Position numbers and translations under genes: made by a program. A model generated the notes under the pieces. That model worked only from the letters and a program-made list of their open reading frames with translations, was not told the DNA's origin and searched no databases. Shown in pieces: positions 35,277 to 44,766 of a stretch of 64,000 bases of DNA. The DNA is from Lysobacteraceae bacterium PS02340 (GTDB lineage Bacteria; Pseudomonadota; Gammaproteobacteria; Xanthomonadales; Xanthomonadaceae), in assembly GCA_029959605.1 (NCBI GenBank), contig JASCOC010000005.1:1-64000 (forward strand). The letters are read 5' to 3'. The stretch's first letter is position 1, and the number at the start of each line of letters is the position of its first letter.

Positions 35277-35305
35277 GTTGCAATGCAACATGGCTGCGCT
35301 ATGCT
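35277..35305 (+). promoter_or_regulatory. phasin promoter with palindromic -35 region
   Basis: TTGCAA (35278-35283) and TATGCT (35300-35305) are 16 bp apart and suit a sigma-70 promoter. The -35 box lies inside the palindrome GTTGCAATGCAAC (35277-35289). TGC/GCA palindromes over phasin promoters are bound by PhaR repressors in other bacteria; that link is inferred. Confidence 0.5.
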
Positions 35306-35351
35306 GCACCGCACAAACCCGGCAGACCGCCGGCTCACGCAGGTAACCGCC

Positions 35352-35753
35352 ATGTCCTACCAGCTCAACGAGCAGTTCACGGCCGCGTCGCGTCAGTTCG
35401 CCGATGCCGCCGCCCAGTTCAACCGTCTGACCCTCGAGAATGCCGAGACGCTGTTCGGCCTCCACCTGTCGACGCTCAACGACAACGCCCACGCCACGTT
35501 CGCCTTCGTCAACGAAGCGATCGAAGTGCGCGACATGGACGGCCTCAAGGCCCTGTGGCCGAAGGGCGCGCAGGTTGCACGCGAGAACGTCGAGCGTCTC
35601 GTCAGCGCCGGCCAGGAGACCCTGGGCCGCACGGTGAAGACGCACGAAGCCATCGCCGGCCTCGCCAAGTCGCAGATCGAATCGGCCACCGCCGACGTCC
35701 GCGCCGAAGCCGAGAAGGTCGTCAAGGCGACTGCGAAGACCACCAAGCGCTGA
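35352..35753 (+). CDS. phasin family protein
   Basis: A 133-residue, highly helical amphipathic protein of the phasin family, which coats polyhydroxyalkanoate granules or otherwise binds hydrophobic surfaces. It opens YQLNEQFTAASRQFADAAAQ and ends with an Ala/Lys-rich tail (KVVKATAKTTKR) as phasins do. The start at 35352 has AGGTAA upstream. It has its own promoter and a strong terminator, so it is monocistronic. No PHA synthase is nearby; a granule role is therefore inferred from the family only. Confidence 0.88.
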   Translation: MSYQLNEQFTAASRQFADAAAQFNRLTLENAETLFGLHLSTLNDNAHATFAFVNEAIEVRDMDGLKALWPKGAQVARENVERLVSAGQETLGRTVKTHEAIAGLAKSQIESATADVRAEAEKVVKATAKTTKR

Positions 35754-35819
35754 ACCGCGCTGCGGAGCTCCGGCTCCGTGCTCCGAACTCCGGGCGATCC
35801 CTCCCTCGCCCGTAGCCGA

Positions 35820-35850
35820 CCCGGCAGCCCGCACGCTGCCGGGTTTTTTT
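35820..35850 (+). terminator. Rho-independent terminator of the phasin gene
   Basis: An 8-bp perfect stem (cccggcag at 35820-35827 with ctgccggg at 35836-35843) is followed by seven T residues. It ends against the stop codon of the convergent DUF3037 gene. Confidence 0.92.
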
Positions 35851-36250
35851 ATGCGCCGCGCACCGGCCCGGGCGGCAGCACCATGCGCGCCATCAGGCGC
35901 GCGCACAGCCCGTCGGGATCGTCGGTGCGCCCGGTGTGCACCGGCGAGACCTGGATCATCGAACTGCGCCGCGCAGTGAGCCAGTGGAACCGCGCACGCG
36001 CCGGCAGCGCGGCGATCGGCCCGCCGTCGGCATCGCCGCGACAGATGCGCACGATCGCGTCGAGATGCCGCTGCAGGGTGTCGATATCGGCGTGCGGGTC
36101 GAGCGCGTGCAGCCGCACCGGATCCAGTGCGACCGCCGCCACGAGCGTGCGCGCACCCTGGCAGGACACGATGACGCCCGCGTTGATGAACTCCTCGCGT
36201 TCGACCCGGGGCACGACCCGGATCACCGCGTAGTCATAGACCCGCTGCAT
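35849..36250 (-). CDS. DUF3037 protein
   Basis: A 133-residue protein of the DUF3037 family, recognised by the opening [21 protein letters not shown] and VIVSCQGARTLVAAVALD. Family members are regularly encoded with a HipA-like kinase, as here, where the start overlaps the end of the kinase gene by 17 bases. The role is unknown; it may be a partner or target of the kinase. The start at 36250 immediately precedes the conserved region. Its 3' end abuts the phasin terminator. Confidence 0.87.
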   Translation of the reverse strand: MQRVYDYAVIRVVPRVEREEFINAGVIVSCQGARTLVAAVALDPVRLHALDPHADIDTLQRHLDAIVRICRGDADGGPIAALPARARFHWLTARRSSMIQVSPVHTGRTDDPDGLCARLMARMVLPPGPVRGA

Positions 36251-37013
36251 GCGCACGCTGCGCCTCCCCGACGAACGCCGACCGGTGCGCCAGGCGCGTG
36301 CAGAAGAACGCGACGTAGGCCGCGCGATGCGCATCGGCATCCGCGAACCGGTCTTCGCCGGTCAGCCAGCTGTCGGGCACCAGCGCCACGATGCGGCGGA
36401 TGTCGTCTTCGGTGACCCGCGCCGACAGGTCCGCATCGGCGGCATCGAGCGCGGTCGCGAACGGCAGCAGCACGTGATCGGCGATGCGCGCGAAGGGACC
36501 AGTGGCGATGCGCGTCGCGCTGTCCCAGTCGTGGTGGAAATACAGCGCCGCGCCGTGGTCGATCAGCGTCAGCCGGCGGTGCCAGACCAGCAGATTGGTG
36601 TTGCGCGCGGTGCGGTCGACGTTGCAGATGCAGGCATCGAACCAGACGATCCGCGATGCGAGATCGGCATCGGGCGGCTCGACCGCGGGATCGAAGTTGA
36701 TCGCGCCGGGCAGGTAATCCAGCGCGAGATTGCAGCCCGCGCTGGCGCGGATCAGGTGCTGGATTTCCGAATCAGGCTCGGTCGCGGCTAGCTCCGGATC
36801 GAGATCGATGAAGACGATCTCCGGCATCGGCAGGCCCAGCAGGCGCGCGAACTCGCCACCGATCAGTTCGGCGACCAGCGCCTTCGCGCCCTGCCCCGCG
36901 CCGCGGAACTTCATCACGTACATGCCGTCGTCGTCGGCCTCGACGACCGCCGGCAGCGAACCGCCCTCGCGCAGCGGCGTGACGTACCGCGTGGCCTCGA
37001 CGCTGCGGATCAT
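36234..37013 (-). CDS. HipA-family kinase-like protein
   Basis: A 259-residue protein with the HipA/PI3K-like kinase fold in compact form. [19 protein letters not shown] holds the candidate ATP-binding Lys. [20 protein letters not shown] is the catalytic loop (Asp/Asn), and [12 protein letters not shown] is the metal-binding Asp motif. It is much shorter than HipA toxins (about 440 residues) and lacks their N-terminal domain. No HipB-like DNA-binding antitoxin is adjacent. It overlaps ung by four bases and DUF3037 by 17, so all three are co-transcribed. Confidence 0.85.
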   Translation of the reverse strand: MIRSVEATRYVTPLREGGSLPAVVEADDDGMYVMKFRGAGQGAKALVAELIGGEFARLLGLPMPEIVFIDLDPELAATEPDSEIQHLIRASAGCNLALDYLPGAINFDPAVEPPDADLASRIVWFDACICNVDRTARNTNLLVWHRRLTLIDHGAALYFHHDWDSATRIATGPFARIADHVLLPFATALDAADADLSARVTEDDIRRIVALVPDSWLTGEDRFADADAHRAAYVAFFCTRLAHRSAFVGEAQRAHAAGL

Positions 37014-37708
37014 GCGTCGAGCTCCGATCGCTTCGGCAGCGACCAGTCGATCTGCGCGATGCCGCGCTTGCGCAGGAAACTGTTGGTCTTGGAGAAATGT
37101 CCGCTGCCGAGGAAGCCGCGATAAGCCGACAGCGGCGAAGGATGCGTGGTGCGCAGCACGCAGTGACGGTTGGTGTCGATGACCTTGCCCTTGGCCTGCG
37201 CGTAGCTGCCCCACAGCAGGAACACCAGATCCTCGCGCTCGCGGTTGAGCACGTCGACCACGTGATCGGTGAAGCCTTCCCAGCCCTTGCCCTGGTGCGC
37301 GCCGGCCTTGCCCTCTTCCACCGTCAGCACCGCATTGAGCAGCAGCACGCCGCGCTGCGCCCACGGCATCAGCCAGCCGTGGTCGGGGCGCGGCAGGCCG
37401 AGATCGCGTTCGAGCTCCTTGTACATGTTGTCCAGCGACGGCGGCACGCGCTGGTCCGGGCGCACGGAAAAACACAGCCCGTGCGCCTGCCCAGGGCCGT
37501 GGTACGGGTCCTGGCCGAGGATCACGACCTTCACCGCATCGAACGGCGTCGCATCGAAGGCGGCGAAGATCTCCGGCCCCGGCGGATAGATCCGCGCACC
37601 CGCGGCTTTGCGCTGGCGCAGAAACGCCGACAGCGCCTGCATGTCCTCGCGGCGGAGCCAGTCGCCGACGTGCGCCTTCCATGAGGGTTCGAGTCTGATG
37701 TCGGACAT
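37010..37708 (-). CDS. ung: uracil-DNA glycosylase
   Basis: A 232-residue family 1 UDG that removes uracil from DNA for base-excision repair. The water-activating motif is [20 protein letters not shown] (catalytic Asp in QDPYH). The Leu-loop motif is [17 protein letters not shown] (catalytic His). [18 protein letters not shown] is also conserved. I start at ATG 37708; ten further codons upstream are open but not conserved. It heads a short operon with the HipA-like kinase and DUF3037, an odd partnership. Confidence 0.97.
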   Translation of the reverse strand: MSDIRLEPSWKAHVGDWLRREDMQALSAFLRQRKAAGARIYPPGPEIFAAFDATPFDAVKVVILGQDPYHGPGQAHGLCFSVRPDQRVPPSLDNMYKELERDLGLPRPDHGWLMPWAQRGVLLLNAVLTVEEGKAGAHQGKGWEGFTDHVVDVLNREREDLVFLLWGSYAQAKGKVIDTNRHCVLRTTHPSPLSAYRGFLGSGHFSKTNSFLRKRGIAQIDWSLPKRSELDA

Positions 37709-37754
37709 GCGGTGGGTCGATGCGGCGCGGGGCGCCACAGGGTAACGCGGACGC

Positions 37755-38576
37755 TCAGCCCGGCATCGCGGCGAGCCGCAACTGGAACAATGCCTTGGTC
37801 GCCAGCACGCGTTCCTCTGCCGGCTTGACGACGAGATCGTTGGCGCCGGCGCGGAGCAGCGCGACCTGGTTGTCGTGGTTGCCGTCGCCGGTCATCACCA
37901 GCACCGGCAGGCGCCGCTTGCCGTAACCGAAGTCGCGGCGCACCGCGCGCAGCAGGTCGTGGCCGCTGAGTTCACCCTTGAGGTACACGTCGGTCAGCAG
38001 CAGATCGGCGCCCGGTGCGGCCGGTCCGTCGCGATACGCATCGAGATAGGCCAGCGCATCTTCCGCGCTGAGTACGTGGGTCACGCGCATCTGCTGCGCT
38101 TCGAGCATGCGCCGTGTGGCGAGCGCGACCGTGCGGCTGTCCTCGACGTAGAGCACGTGCGCATCGGGTATCGGCGCCGGCTGCACGTAGCCGCGGATGA
38201 ACTCCGCCAGCGCGCGATGCCCGAGCGCCTTGTCGAAATGATCGGTGACGTCTTCGGTGAAGCGGCGCGCTTCGAGATGCGACTGCGCATCACCCGAGAC
38301 CACGATCACCGGCACGTAGCGCTGGCCGGTGGCTTCGCGCACGCGGCGCGCGAGCTGCAGGCCGTCGCCGTCGGGCAGCGACAGCGCGGTGCTGACCAGG
38401 TCGACCGGCGCCGCCTCCAGCGCGACCGCGGCTTCGGCCAGGCCGGTGCACTCGACCACGTCGACATCGGCCAGCGCCTGCCGCAGGACATCGCCGATCA
38501 GGCGGCGCACGAGCTTCGAGCCGTCGACGACCATCACCCGGGGCGCGTCGCCGGCCAAATGACGGAGGTCCTGCAT
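37755..38576 (-). CDS. tandem receiver-domain response regulator
   Basis: A 273-residue protein made only of two receiver domains; no output domain follows. REC1 (residues about 12-130) is degenerate: the acidic pair is reduced to VVDGS and the phosphate-accepting Asp is replaced ([12 protein letters not shown]), though the Lys in DHFDKALG remains. REC2 (about 140-270) looks functional, with [16 protein letters not shown] and VVKPAE. It may be a signal relay that feeds an unlinked kinase or cyclase. It sits three bases from the ftsX stop, so it could be transcribed with it or separately. Confidence 0.9.
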   Translation of the reverse strand: MQDLRHLAGDAPRVMVVDGSKLVRRLIGDVLRQALADVDVVECTGLAEAAVALEAAPVDLVSTALSLPDGDGLQLARRVREATGQRYVPVIVVSGDAQSHLEARRFTEDVTDHFDKALGHRALAEFIRGYVQPAPIPDAHVLYVEDSRTVALATRRMLEAQQMRVTHVLSAEDALAYLDAYRDGPAAPGADLLLTDVYLKGELSGHDLLRAVRRDFGYGKRRLPVLVMTGDGNHDNQVALLRAGANDLVVKPAEERVLATKALFQLRLAAMPG

Positions 38577-38579
38577 GGC

Positions 38580-39530
38580 TCAGGTGTCGGTGGGCCGCGT
38601 CTGGCGCAGGAAATGCCCGGTGACGATGCCACCGCCACACCAGCCCAGCGCGGTCGCGCCGGCCAGCACCGCGACGACGCCCCTCGGGCCGAAGCCACGC
38701 AACGCGAACGCCGCGCCGTAGCTCGCCGCGAGTTCCGCCAGCGGCGGCTGCAGCGCCAGCCCGGCCAATGCCAGCAGACCGAGCGCGACCGCGCCGGCGG
38801 CCAGCCCGTACCAGGCGCCGAGATACAGGAACGGCCGGCGGATGAAGCCGTCGGTGGCGCCGAGCAGCTGCAGCACGCCGAGTTCGTCGCGGCGCGACTG
38901 GATGTCGAGCCGCACCGTGTTGCCGACGACCAGCAATGCGCCGATGCCGAGCAGCGCCGCCAGCACCCAGACCACGCGGCCACCGAATCGCAGCCAGCCG
39001 TCGAGCCGTTCGCGCCATTGCGCGTCGTGCTGGACGAGTTCCGATTCGGGCAGCGTGCGCAGCGATTGCGCCAGCAGCATCTCGTCGCCACCCGGGGTGA
39101 TGATCAGCACATGCGGCAGCGGGTTCTCGCCGAGCACGTCGATCGCATCGCCGAACTCGCCGCGCTCGCGCAGTTCCGTCAGGCCTTCGTCGGGCGAGCG
39201 ATGTACGACACTGCCGACGTCGCCGCGGCTGCGCAGCTCACCGGCCAGCGCTTCGGCACGCGGGCCGTCGACGTCCTGCTTGAGGAACACGCTGATCTCG
39301 CGCGAGGCGTCGATGCTGCCGCCCAGGCGCCCGACGTTGTCGAGCACCAGCCACAGGCCGAGCGGCAGCGCGAGTGCGACCGCCATCACGCCGATCGTCA
39401 GGGCGGCCGACCACGGCTTCTTGAACAGCCGGCCCAGGCTGGCGAGCACGCTGTAGACGTGGTGGTCGACCCAGGTGCCGACGGGCGATGCGCCTTTGCG
39501 CACAGGTTGGTTGCGGGGCGCCTCAGGCAT
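38580..39530 (-). CDS. ftsX: cell-division protein FtsX
   Basis: A 316-residue inner-membrane partner of FtsE that activates septal peptidoglycan hydrolases. There are four transmembrane helices: one near residues 40-64 (ALTIGVMAVALALPLGLWLVL) and three in the C-terminal half from VVWVLAALLGIGALLVVGN onward. The periplasmic domain between helices 1 and 2 carries the EISVFLKQDVDGPRAEALA segment. It overlaps ftsE by eight bases. The start at 39530 gives a Pro/Arg-rich N-terminal tail typical of gammaproteobacterial FtsX. Confidence 0.95.
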   Translation of the reverse strand: MPEAPRNQPVRKGASPVGTWVDHHVYSVLASLGRLFKKPWSAALTIGVMAVALALPLGLWLVLDNVGRLGGSIDASREISVFLKQDVDGPRAEALAGELRSRGDVGSVVHRSPDEGLTELRERGEFGDAIDVLGENPLPHVLIITPGGDEMLLAQSLRTLPESELVQHDAQWRERLDGWLRFGGRVVWVLAALLGIGALLVVGNTVRLDIQSRRDELGVLQLLGATDGFIRRPFLYLGAWYGLAAGAVALGLLALAGLALQPPLAELAASYGAAFALRGFGPRGVVAVLAGATALGWCGGGIVTGHFLRQTRPTDT

Positions 39531-40212
39531 CGGCGAGGTCCTCCGGCGAAATGTCGTCGGCCAGCGTGCCGTGGTCGAGCACCAGCGTGCGCTTCTTCAT
39601 GCGCTTGACCAGACCGAGGTCGTGACTGGCGATCAGCACGCTGGTGCCGCGCTCGGGCAGCTCGGCGAACAGCGCCATGATTTCGGCCGACAGCGTGGGA
39701 TCGAGGTTGCCGGTGGGTTCGTCGGCGACCAGCAGCATCGGCTCACCGACGATCGCGCGGGCGATGCCGATGCGCTGCTGCTCACCGGCCGAGAGCTGCG
39801 TGGGCAATGCACGCTCGCGCGCGCCCAGCGCCAGGCGCTCCAGCACGCTGCGCACGCGCTTGCCGATTTCCGGCCGGCGCATGCCGCGCAGGATCAGCGG
39901 CAACGCGATGTTGTCGAACACGGTGCGGTCGGGCAGCAGGCGGTGATCCTGGAACACGACGCCGATGTCGCGGCGATGCATTGCCACCTTGCGGCCGCGC
40001 ACCTTGAGCAGATTGCGCTCGCCGAACACCACCGCGCCGCGGCTCGGACGCTCGGCCAGATGGATGAGTTTCAGCAGCGTGCTCTTGCCCGCGCCGGAGT
40101 GGCCGGTGACGAACAGCATCTCGCCGGCCGCCACATCAAAACTCACTTCCGACAGCGCCACATGGCCGCCCGGATACTGCTTGCTGACGTTATCGAATCG
40201 CAGAACGCTCAT
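39523..40212 (-). CDS. ftsE: cell-division ATP-binding protein FtsE
   Basis: A 229-residue ABC-type ATPase that powers FtsX. Walker A is TGHSGAGKSTLLK, the signature is LSAGEQQRIGIARA and Walker B is LLVADEPTGNLDP. FDNVSKQYPGGHVALSEVSF opens the protein as in other FtsE. The start at 40212 fits the family; upstream codons are not conserved. It is the first gene of ftsEX, and the rhlB terminator lies between it and rhlB. Confidence 0.96.
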   Translation of the reverse strand: MSVLRFDNVSKQYPGGHVALSEVSFDVAAGEMLFVTGHSGAGKSTLLKLIHLAERPSRGAVVFGERNLLKVRGRKVAMHRRDIGVVFQDHRLLPDRTVFDNIALPLILRGMRRPEIGKRVRSVLERLALGARERALPTQLSAGEQQRIGIARAIVGEPMLLVADEPTGNLDPTLSAEIMALFAELPERGTSVLIASHDLGLVKRMKKRTLVLDHGTLADDISPEDLADA

Positions 40213-40308
40213 GCGCGGCAGTATCGCAGGGAATGTGGACAACAGCGTCATGAGGCGTGCGCCTTCCCCCGTTCGCGGGAGAAGACTCAAGCGCCGGCCT
40301 CGCACCAG

Positions 40309-40333
40309 AAAAAAGCCCCGCCGAAGCGGGGCT
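40309..40333 (-). terminator. Rho-independent terminator of rhlB
   Basis: Stem agccccgc (40314-40321) with gcggggct (40326-40333) and a cgaa loop. On the minus strand it is followed by a run of T. It lies 26 bp after the rhlB stop codon. Confidence 0.9.
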
Positions 40334-40359
40334 CTCATCACGCAGGCCGAGACCAGCGA

Positions 40360-42126
40360 TCAGCGCTTGTCGTCACCCGAGACCAGACGACGCAGGCCGC
40401 GACCGATGCGGCTCAGCAGCGACGGCGCCTTGTCCGGTTTCGCAGCCGGTGCCGGCCGCTGGGTCGGACGCACTTCGCGCGGCCCCTTGCCACCGTTGCC
40501 CTGCGGCTTCTTCGACGCGTCGACCGCAGCCGTCGCGCCGTTCTGGGGCGATGCGCCCTCGGCGCCTTCGATCTTCTTGCCGGCGCGGCGGCGACGACGC
40601 TTGCGCGGCGGACGCGATTCGTCCGGCATCGCCTGCGCCACCGAACCGGCGGCATCGATCACCGGCTGCGCACCCGCGACGGCCGGCGCGGCCGCGGCGG
40701 TCTCGCCTTCGACGCGCGGCGGACGCGGCTTGCGCGGTCCGCGCTCGCCACGCCCTTCGCCACCGCCCGCCGAACGTGGACCCCGCGAACCGGGCGCACC
40801 ACGACCGCCGGCACCGGCGCCCGCACCACGGCCACCGCCGCGCTTAGCGTCTTCGACGGCGCGCGCCTCGCGCACTTCCTTGAAGATCTCGCTGATGCTT
40901 TCGCCGTCCTCGGCATCGAGTTCGACGCCTTCGCGCGGCGCGCGCGGCAGCGCGGTCAGCAGCTCGGAGGTCACCGGCTCGACCGGAATCTTCTGTTCGA
41001 TGTACGCCTCGATCTCCGGCAGGCTCTGCGCGTAACGCTCGCAGGCGAAGCTGATCGCATCCCCTTCGGCGCCCAGACGCGCGGTGCGGCCGATGCGGTG
41101 GACGTAGTCCTCGGCATCGAACGGCAGATCGTAGTTGAAGACGTGGCTGACGCCGTCGATGTGGAGACCGCGCGCGGCCACGTCGGTCGCCACCAGCAGT
41201 TCGAGCTGGCCGGCCTGGAACTTCTTCAGCAGGCTCTCGCGCTTCTTCTGCGGCACGTCGCCCGACAGCACGCCGACCCGGTAGCCGGCCTTCTCCAGCG
41301 CACGCGCCACGCGCTCGATGAACGCCTTGGTGTTGACGAACACCATCGTGCGCGCGCCTTCACTGCGCGACAGCAGGCCCAGCAGCAGCTGGAGCTTCTC
41401 GTCGTCGGCGGGGAAATACATCACCTGCCGGACCTTGGCGTTGGTGATGAACTCGCTTTCGACGACCAGCTTTTCCGGCTCGTTCATGTGCTCGTACGCG
41501 AGCTCCAGCACGCGATGGCTCAGCGTCGCCGAGAACAGCAGCGTCTGGCGCTCGGTGCGGATCGGCATGCGACGCAGCAGGAAGCGGATGTCCTTGATGA
41601 AGCCGAGGTCGAACATGCGGTCGGCTTCGTCGAGCACGCACATCTCGCAGGCGTGCAGGCTGACCACCTTGTGCTGCTTGACGTAGTCGATCAGGCGGCC
41701 GGGGGTTGCGATGATGACGTCGGCGCCCTCGGTGAGGATCTGGCGCTGCTTGTCGTAGTCGACGCCGCCGTAGACCAGGGCGAACTTCAGGCCGAGGTGG
41801 CTGCCGAACTTCACCGCGTCCTTGTGGATCTGGATGGCGAGTTCGCGCGTCGGCGCGAGGATCAGCGCGCGCGGGTCTTCCGGCTTGCGGTCGGCCAGGG
41901 CCGGCTTCGACAGCAGGCGGTTGATCACCGCGACCAGGAAGGCCAGGGTCTTGCCGGTGCCGGTCTGGGCCTGGCCGGCGACGTCGCGGCCGTTGAGGGC
42001 CAGCGGCAGCGTCAGCGCCTGGATCGGCGTGCAGCGGGTGAACCCGGCCTCTTCCAGCCCGGCGAGCAGCGCCGGATGCAGGTCGAAGGACGAGAAGGTG
42101 ATGTCGGTAAGAGGCTTGTCGCTCAT
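40360..42126 (-). CDS. rhlB: ATP-dependent RNA helicase RhlB
   Basis: A 588-residue DEAD-box helicase. Core motifs are the Q motif CTPIQ, Walker [46 protein letters not shown] and HRIGRTAR. The core ends near residue 385. The last 200 residues are a long basic, Gly/Arg/Pro-rich disordered tail ending in a helix ([13 protein letters not shown]); Escherichia coli RhlB is only 421 residues. The tail should bind RNA or degradosome partners. Divergent location next to trxA and rho is typical of gammaproteobacteria. The start at 42126 fits the conserved core. Confidence 0.94.
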   Translation of the reverse strand: MSDKPLTDITFSSFDLHPALLAGLEEAGFTRCTPIQALTLPLALNGRDVAGQAQTGTGKTLAFLVAVINRLLSKPALADRKPEDPRALILAPTRELAIQIHKDAVKFGSHLGLKFALVYGGVDYDKQRQILTEGADVIIATPGRLIDYVKQHKVVSLHACEMCVLDEADRMFDLGFIKDIRFLLRRMPIRTERQTLLFSATLSHRVLELAYEHMNEPEKLVVESEFITNAKVRQVMYFPADDEKLQLLLGLLSRSEGARTMVFVNTKAFIERVARALEKAGYRVGVLSGDVPQKKRESLLKKFQAGQLELLVATDVAARGLHIDGVSHVFNYDLPFDAEDYVHRIGRTARLGAEGDAISFACERYAQSLPEIEAYIEQKIPVEPVTSELLTALPRAPREGVELDAEDGESISEIFKEVREARAVEDAKRGGGRGAGAGAGGRGAPGSRGPRSAGGGEGRGERGPRKPRPPRVEGETAAAAPAVAGAQPVIDAAGSVAQAMPDESRPPRKRRRRRAGKKIEGAEGASPQNGATAAVDASKKPQGNGGKGPREVRPTQRPAPAAKPDKAPSLLSRIGRGLRRLVSGDDKR

Positions 42127-42329
42127 GCGTAGGAAGGTGTCCGGGCGTCGCCGACTTGGAGGGCGCCGCGTGCTTGCGTGGGAGGCAGTCGCGACGGCAG
42201 ACTGCCTGGGCGCAGGACGCATGGGTCGTCCCGCAGGAGCGCCACCTTGATTCCGGTCGGCGATCCCCCATTTTACATCCATCCCGGCGCCGCTGCTTCG
42301 AAGCGCGCCCCAGCCCCCCGGAGCCCCCT

Positions 42330-42656
42330 GTGACCGACGCCGTCATCCACGCCAGCGATTCCGATTTCGATGCCACCGTGCTGCAGTCCGACGTGCCGGT
42401 GCTCGTCGACTTCTGGGCGCCCTGGTGCGGCCCCTGCAAGATGATCGCCCCGGCGCTCGACGAACTGGCGGGCGATTACGCCGGCCGCGCCAAGATCGTG
42501 AAGATCGACGTGGACCAGAACCAGGCCACCGCGCTGAAGTACCACGTGCGTTCGATCCCGATGCTGCTGCTGTTCAAGGACGGCCAAGTGCAGGGCACCC
42601 AGATCGGCGCCGTGGGCAAGCCACAGCTCGCCCAGCTGATCGACAAGGCCCTCTGA
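42330..42656 (+). CDS. trxA: thioredoxin 1
   Basis: A 108-residue cytoplasmic thiol-disulfide oxidoreductase. The active site is [11 protein letters not shown] at residues about 29-39, the cis-Pro segment [11 protein letters not shown] near residue 75, and [10 protein letters not shown] is typical. Translation most likely begins at the GTG at 42330, preceded by GGAG; no ATG is available at this position. It is divergent from rhlB with about 200 bp between them and lies upstream of rho, a common gene order. Confidence 0.96.
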   Translation: MTDAVIHASDSDFDATVLQSDVPVLVDFWAPWCGPCKMIAPALDELAGDYAGRAKIVKIDVDQNQATALKYHVRSIPMLLLFKDGQVQGTQIGAVGKPQLAQLIDKAL

Positions 42657-42869
42657 GGCCCGTTCCGACCCAGCGGCAGGCCGTCCGAAGACGCCCTGCC
42701 GTCTGAACCGACCGCGCGGCCACCGCTTGCCGCCGGTCGGACGCAGTGCTAGGTTTGCCCTGCTCCGGCGTGTGTACCGCGCGCCGCACCCATCTGGCGT
42801 CACTCCCGACTGTCCGTTTTCCTGCCGCCGCCCGTCCCGGGCGCTCGCAACCGAGCGAGGATTTTCCGC

Positions 42870-44669
42870 TTGTCCGACCACACATCCGATCCCGGCACGC
42901 CCGAGGGCGACTCCGCCGTGAAGCGCGTGCGCAAGCCGCGCGTGGCCAAGAAGGCCACCGATACCGCCTCTCCCGATTCCCAGTCCCAATTGCCGTTGGC
43001 GACCCAGGACGCCTCCGCACCCAAGGCACCGTCCGCGAGTGCACCGCCGCCGCAGGCGGCCGCGCCGCAGTCCGAAGCCCCGAGGGCGTCGGGCGAGTCC
43101 GCACAGGGCGATGCCCCGCGCGGCAACCCGAACAACCAGGGCCAGAACGGCCAGCAGAACGGCGGCCAGCATCACGCCCAGCAGGGCGGCGAGCCGCGCC
43201 AGCACGGCGGCGGCCAGCAGCACCAGAACCGCGGCAACAATGGCGGCGGTGGCAACAACAACGAACAGGGCGGCAACAACCGCCGCGACCGGTTCAAGAA
43301 CCGGCGCGATCGTCCGCGTGGGGGCGGCCGCGATGACGGCCTGCCGCAGGACGGTGGCAATGATCACGTCCAGCGCCTGCCGCCCCCGAACATTCCGGAC
43401 GGGTTTCCGCAGTACACGCTGAGCGACCTCAAGCGCATGCCGGCGCACAAGCTGCTCGACATCGCCGACCAGCTGTCGATCGAAGGCGTGGCGCGTGCCC
43501 GCAAGCAGGACGTGATCTTCGGCCTGCTCAAGGTCCTGACCCGCCACGGCGAGGGCGTCGTCGCCGACGGCGTGCTCGAGATCCTGCCCGACGGCTACGG
43601 CTTCCTGCGCGCGGCCGAGGCGAGCTACCTCGCCGGCCCGGACGACGTCTACATCTCGCCCAGCCAGATCCGCCGCTTCAACCTGCGCACCGGTGACCAT
43701 CTGCTCGGTCGCATCCGCTGGCCGAAGGATGGCGAACGCTACTTCGCGCTGTCGGTCGTCGACACGATCAACGGCGAGCCGCCGGAAGCCAGCAAGGGCA
43801 AGGTGCTGTTCGAGAACCTGACCCCGCTGTTCCCGCGCAAGCGCTTCAAGCTCGAGCGCGGCGACGGCTCCAGCGAGGACATCGCCGGCCGCATCCTCGA
43901 TCTGATGGCCCCGCAGGGCAAGGGCCAGCGCGCCCTGATCGTCTCGCCGCCGAAGGCGGGCAAGACGATGATGATGCAGCAGGTCGCCAGCGCCATCACC
44001 TACAACCATCCCGACGTGCACCTGATCGTGCTGCTGATCGACGAACGTCCGGAAGAAGTGACCGAAATGCAGCGCACCGTGCGCGGCGAAGTCATCTCGT
44101 CGACGTTCGACGAGCCGGCCGCACGCCACGTGCAGGTCGCCGAAATGGTGATCGAGCGCGCCAAGCGCCTGGTCGAGCACAAAAAGGACGTCGTCATCCT
44201 GCTCGACTCGATCACCCGCCTCGCCCGCGCCTACAACAACGTCGTGCCGAGCTCGGGCAAGGTCCTGACCGGTGGCGTGGACGCCAACGCGATGCACCGC
44301 CCGAAGCGCTTCTTCGGCGCCGCGCGCAACGTCGAGGAAGGCGGTTCGCTGACCATCATCGCCACCGCGCTCGTCGACACCGGCAGCGCGATGGACAAGG
44401 TGATCTACGAAGAGTTCAAGGGCACCGGCAACTCGGAAGTGCACCTCGATCGCCGCATCACCGAGAAGCGCGTCTACCCGGCGATCAACGTCAACCAGTC
44501 GGGCACACGACGCGAGGACTACCTCATCGAGCCGGACCTGCTGCAGCGCATCTGGATCCTGCGCAAGCTCCTCCATCCGATGGACGAGATCGCCGCGATG
44601 GAATTCCTGCTCGACAAGATGAAGACCACGAAGTCCAACGACGAGTTCTTCTCGTCGATGAAGCGCTGA
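42870..44669 (+). CDS. rho: transcription termination factor Rho with extended N-terminus
   Basis: A 599-residue hexameric RNA helicase. The 419 residues from about position 181 ([20 protein letters not shown]) match the whole Escherichia coli protein: the N-terminal helical domain, the OB-fold RNA site ([19 protein letters not shown]), Walker [13 protein letters not shown] and Walker [16 protein letters not shown]. The first 180 residues are an extra, basic then Gln/Asn/Gly/His-rich region ending in an Arg/Asp-rich segment. The start appears to be TTG with GAGCGAGG nine bases upstream; it fits no better-placed ATG. A 213-bp leader precedes it. Confidence 0.95.
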   Translation: MSDHTSDPGTPEGDSAVKRVRKPRVAKKATDTASPDSQSQLPLATQDASAPKAPSASAPPPQAAAPQSEAPRASGESAQGDAPRGNPNNQGQNGQQNGGQHHAQQGGEPRQHGGGQQHQNRGNNGGGGNNNEQGGNNRRDRFKNRRDRPRGGGRDDGLPQDGGNDHVQRLPPPNIPDGFPQYTLSDLKRMPAHKLLDIADQLSIEGVARARKQDVIFGLLKVLTRHGEGVVADGVLEILPDGYGFLRAAEASYLAGPDDVYISPSQIRRFNLRTGDHLLGRIRWPKDGERYFALSVVDTINGEPPEASKGKVLFENLTPLFPRKRFKLERGDGSSEDIAGRILDLMAPQGKGQRALIVSPPKAGKTMMMQQVASAITYNHPDVHLIVLLIDERPEEVTEMQRTVRGEVISSTFDEPAARHVQVAEMVIERAKRLVEHKKDVVILLDSITRLARAYNNVVPSSGKVLTGGVDANAMHRPKRFFGAARNVEEGGSLTIIATALVDTGSAMDKVIYEEFKGTGNSEVHLDRRITEKRVYPAINVNQSGTRREDYLIEPDLLQRIWILRKLLHPMDEIAAMEFLLDKMKTTKSNDEFFSSMKR

Positions 44670-44691
44670 CCGGTTCGCCGGTCCTCGCAAC

Positions 44692-44720
44692 GAAAAAACC
44701 CCGCTCGCGCGGGGTCTTTT
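44692..44720. terminator. bidirectional Rho-independent terminator after rho
   Basis: Stem accccgc (44698-44704) with gcggggt (44709-44715) and a tcgc loop. T-rich tracts flank it on both strands (cttttc on the plus strand, ttttttcg on the minus strand). It serves rho and the convergent secreted protein gene. Confidence 0.88.
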
Positions 44721-44766
44721 CATTTGGCTTGTCGTCGCGTTCGACGCGACGCGGCGTGCGGCAGGC

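Noticed and set aside
42127-42329. TTGATT and TAAAAT-like boxes between rhlB and trxA
   Set aside because: Spacing does not fit a sigma-70 promoter for trxA, and no -35 pairs with the minus-strand TAAAAT for rhlB.
42657-42869. Leader region of rho examined for a riboswitch or attenuator
   Set aside because: GC-rich inverted repeats are present but no recognisable riboswitch or T-run attenuator.
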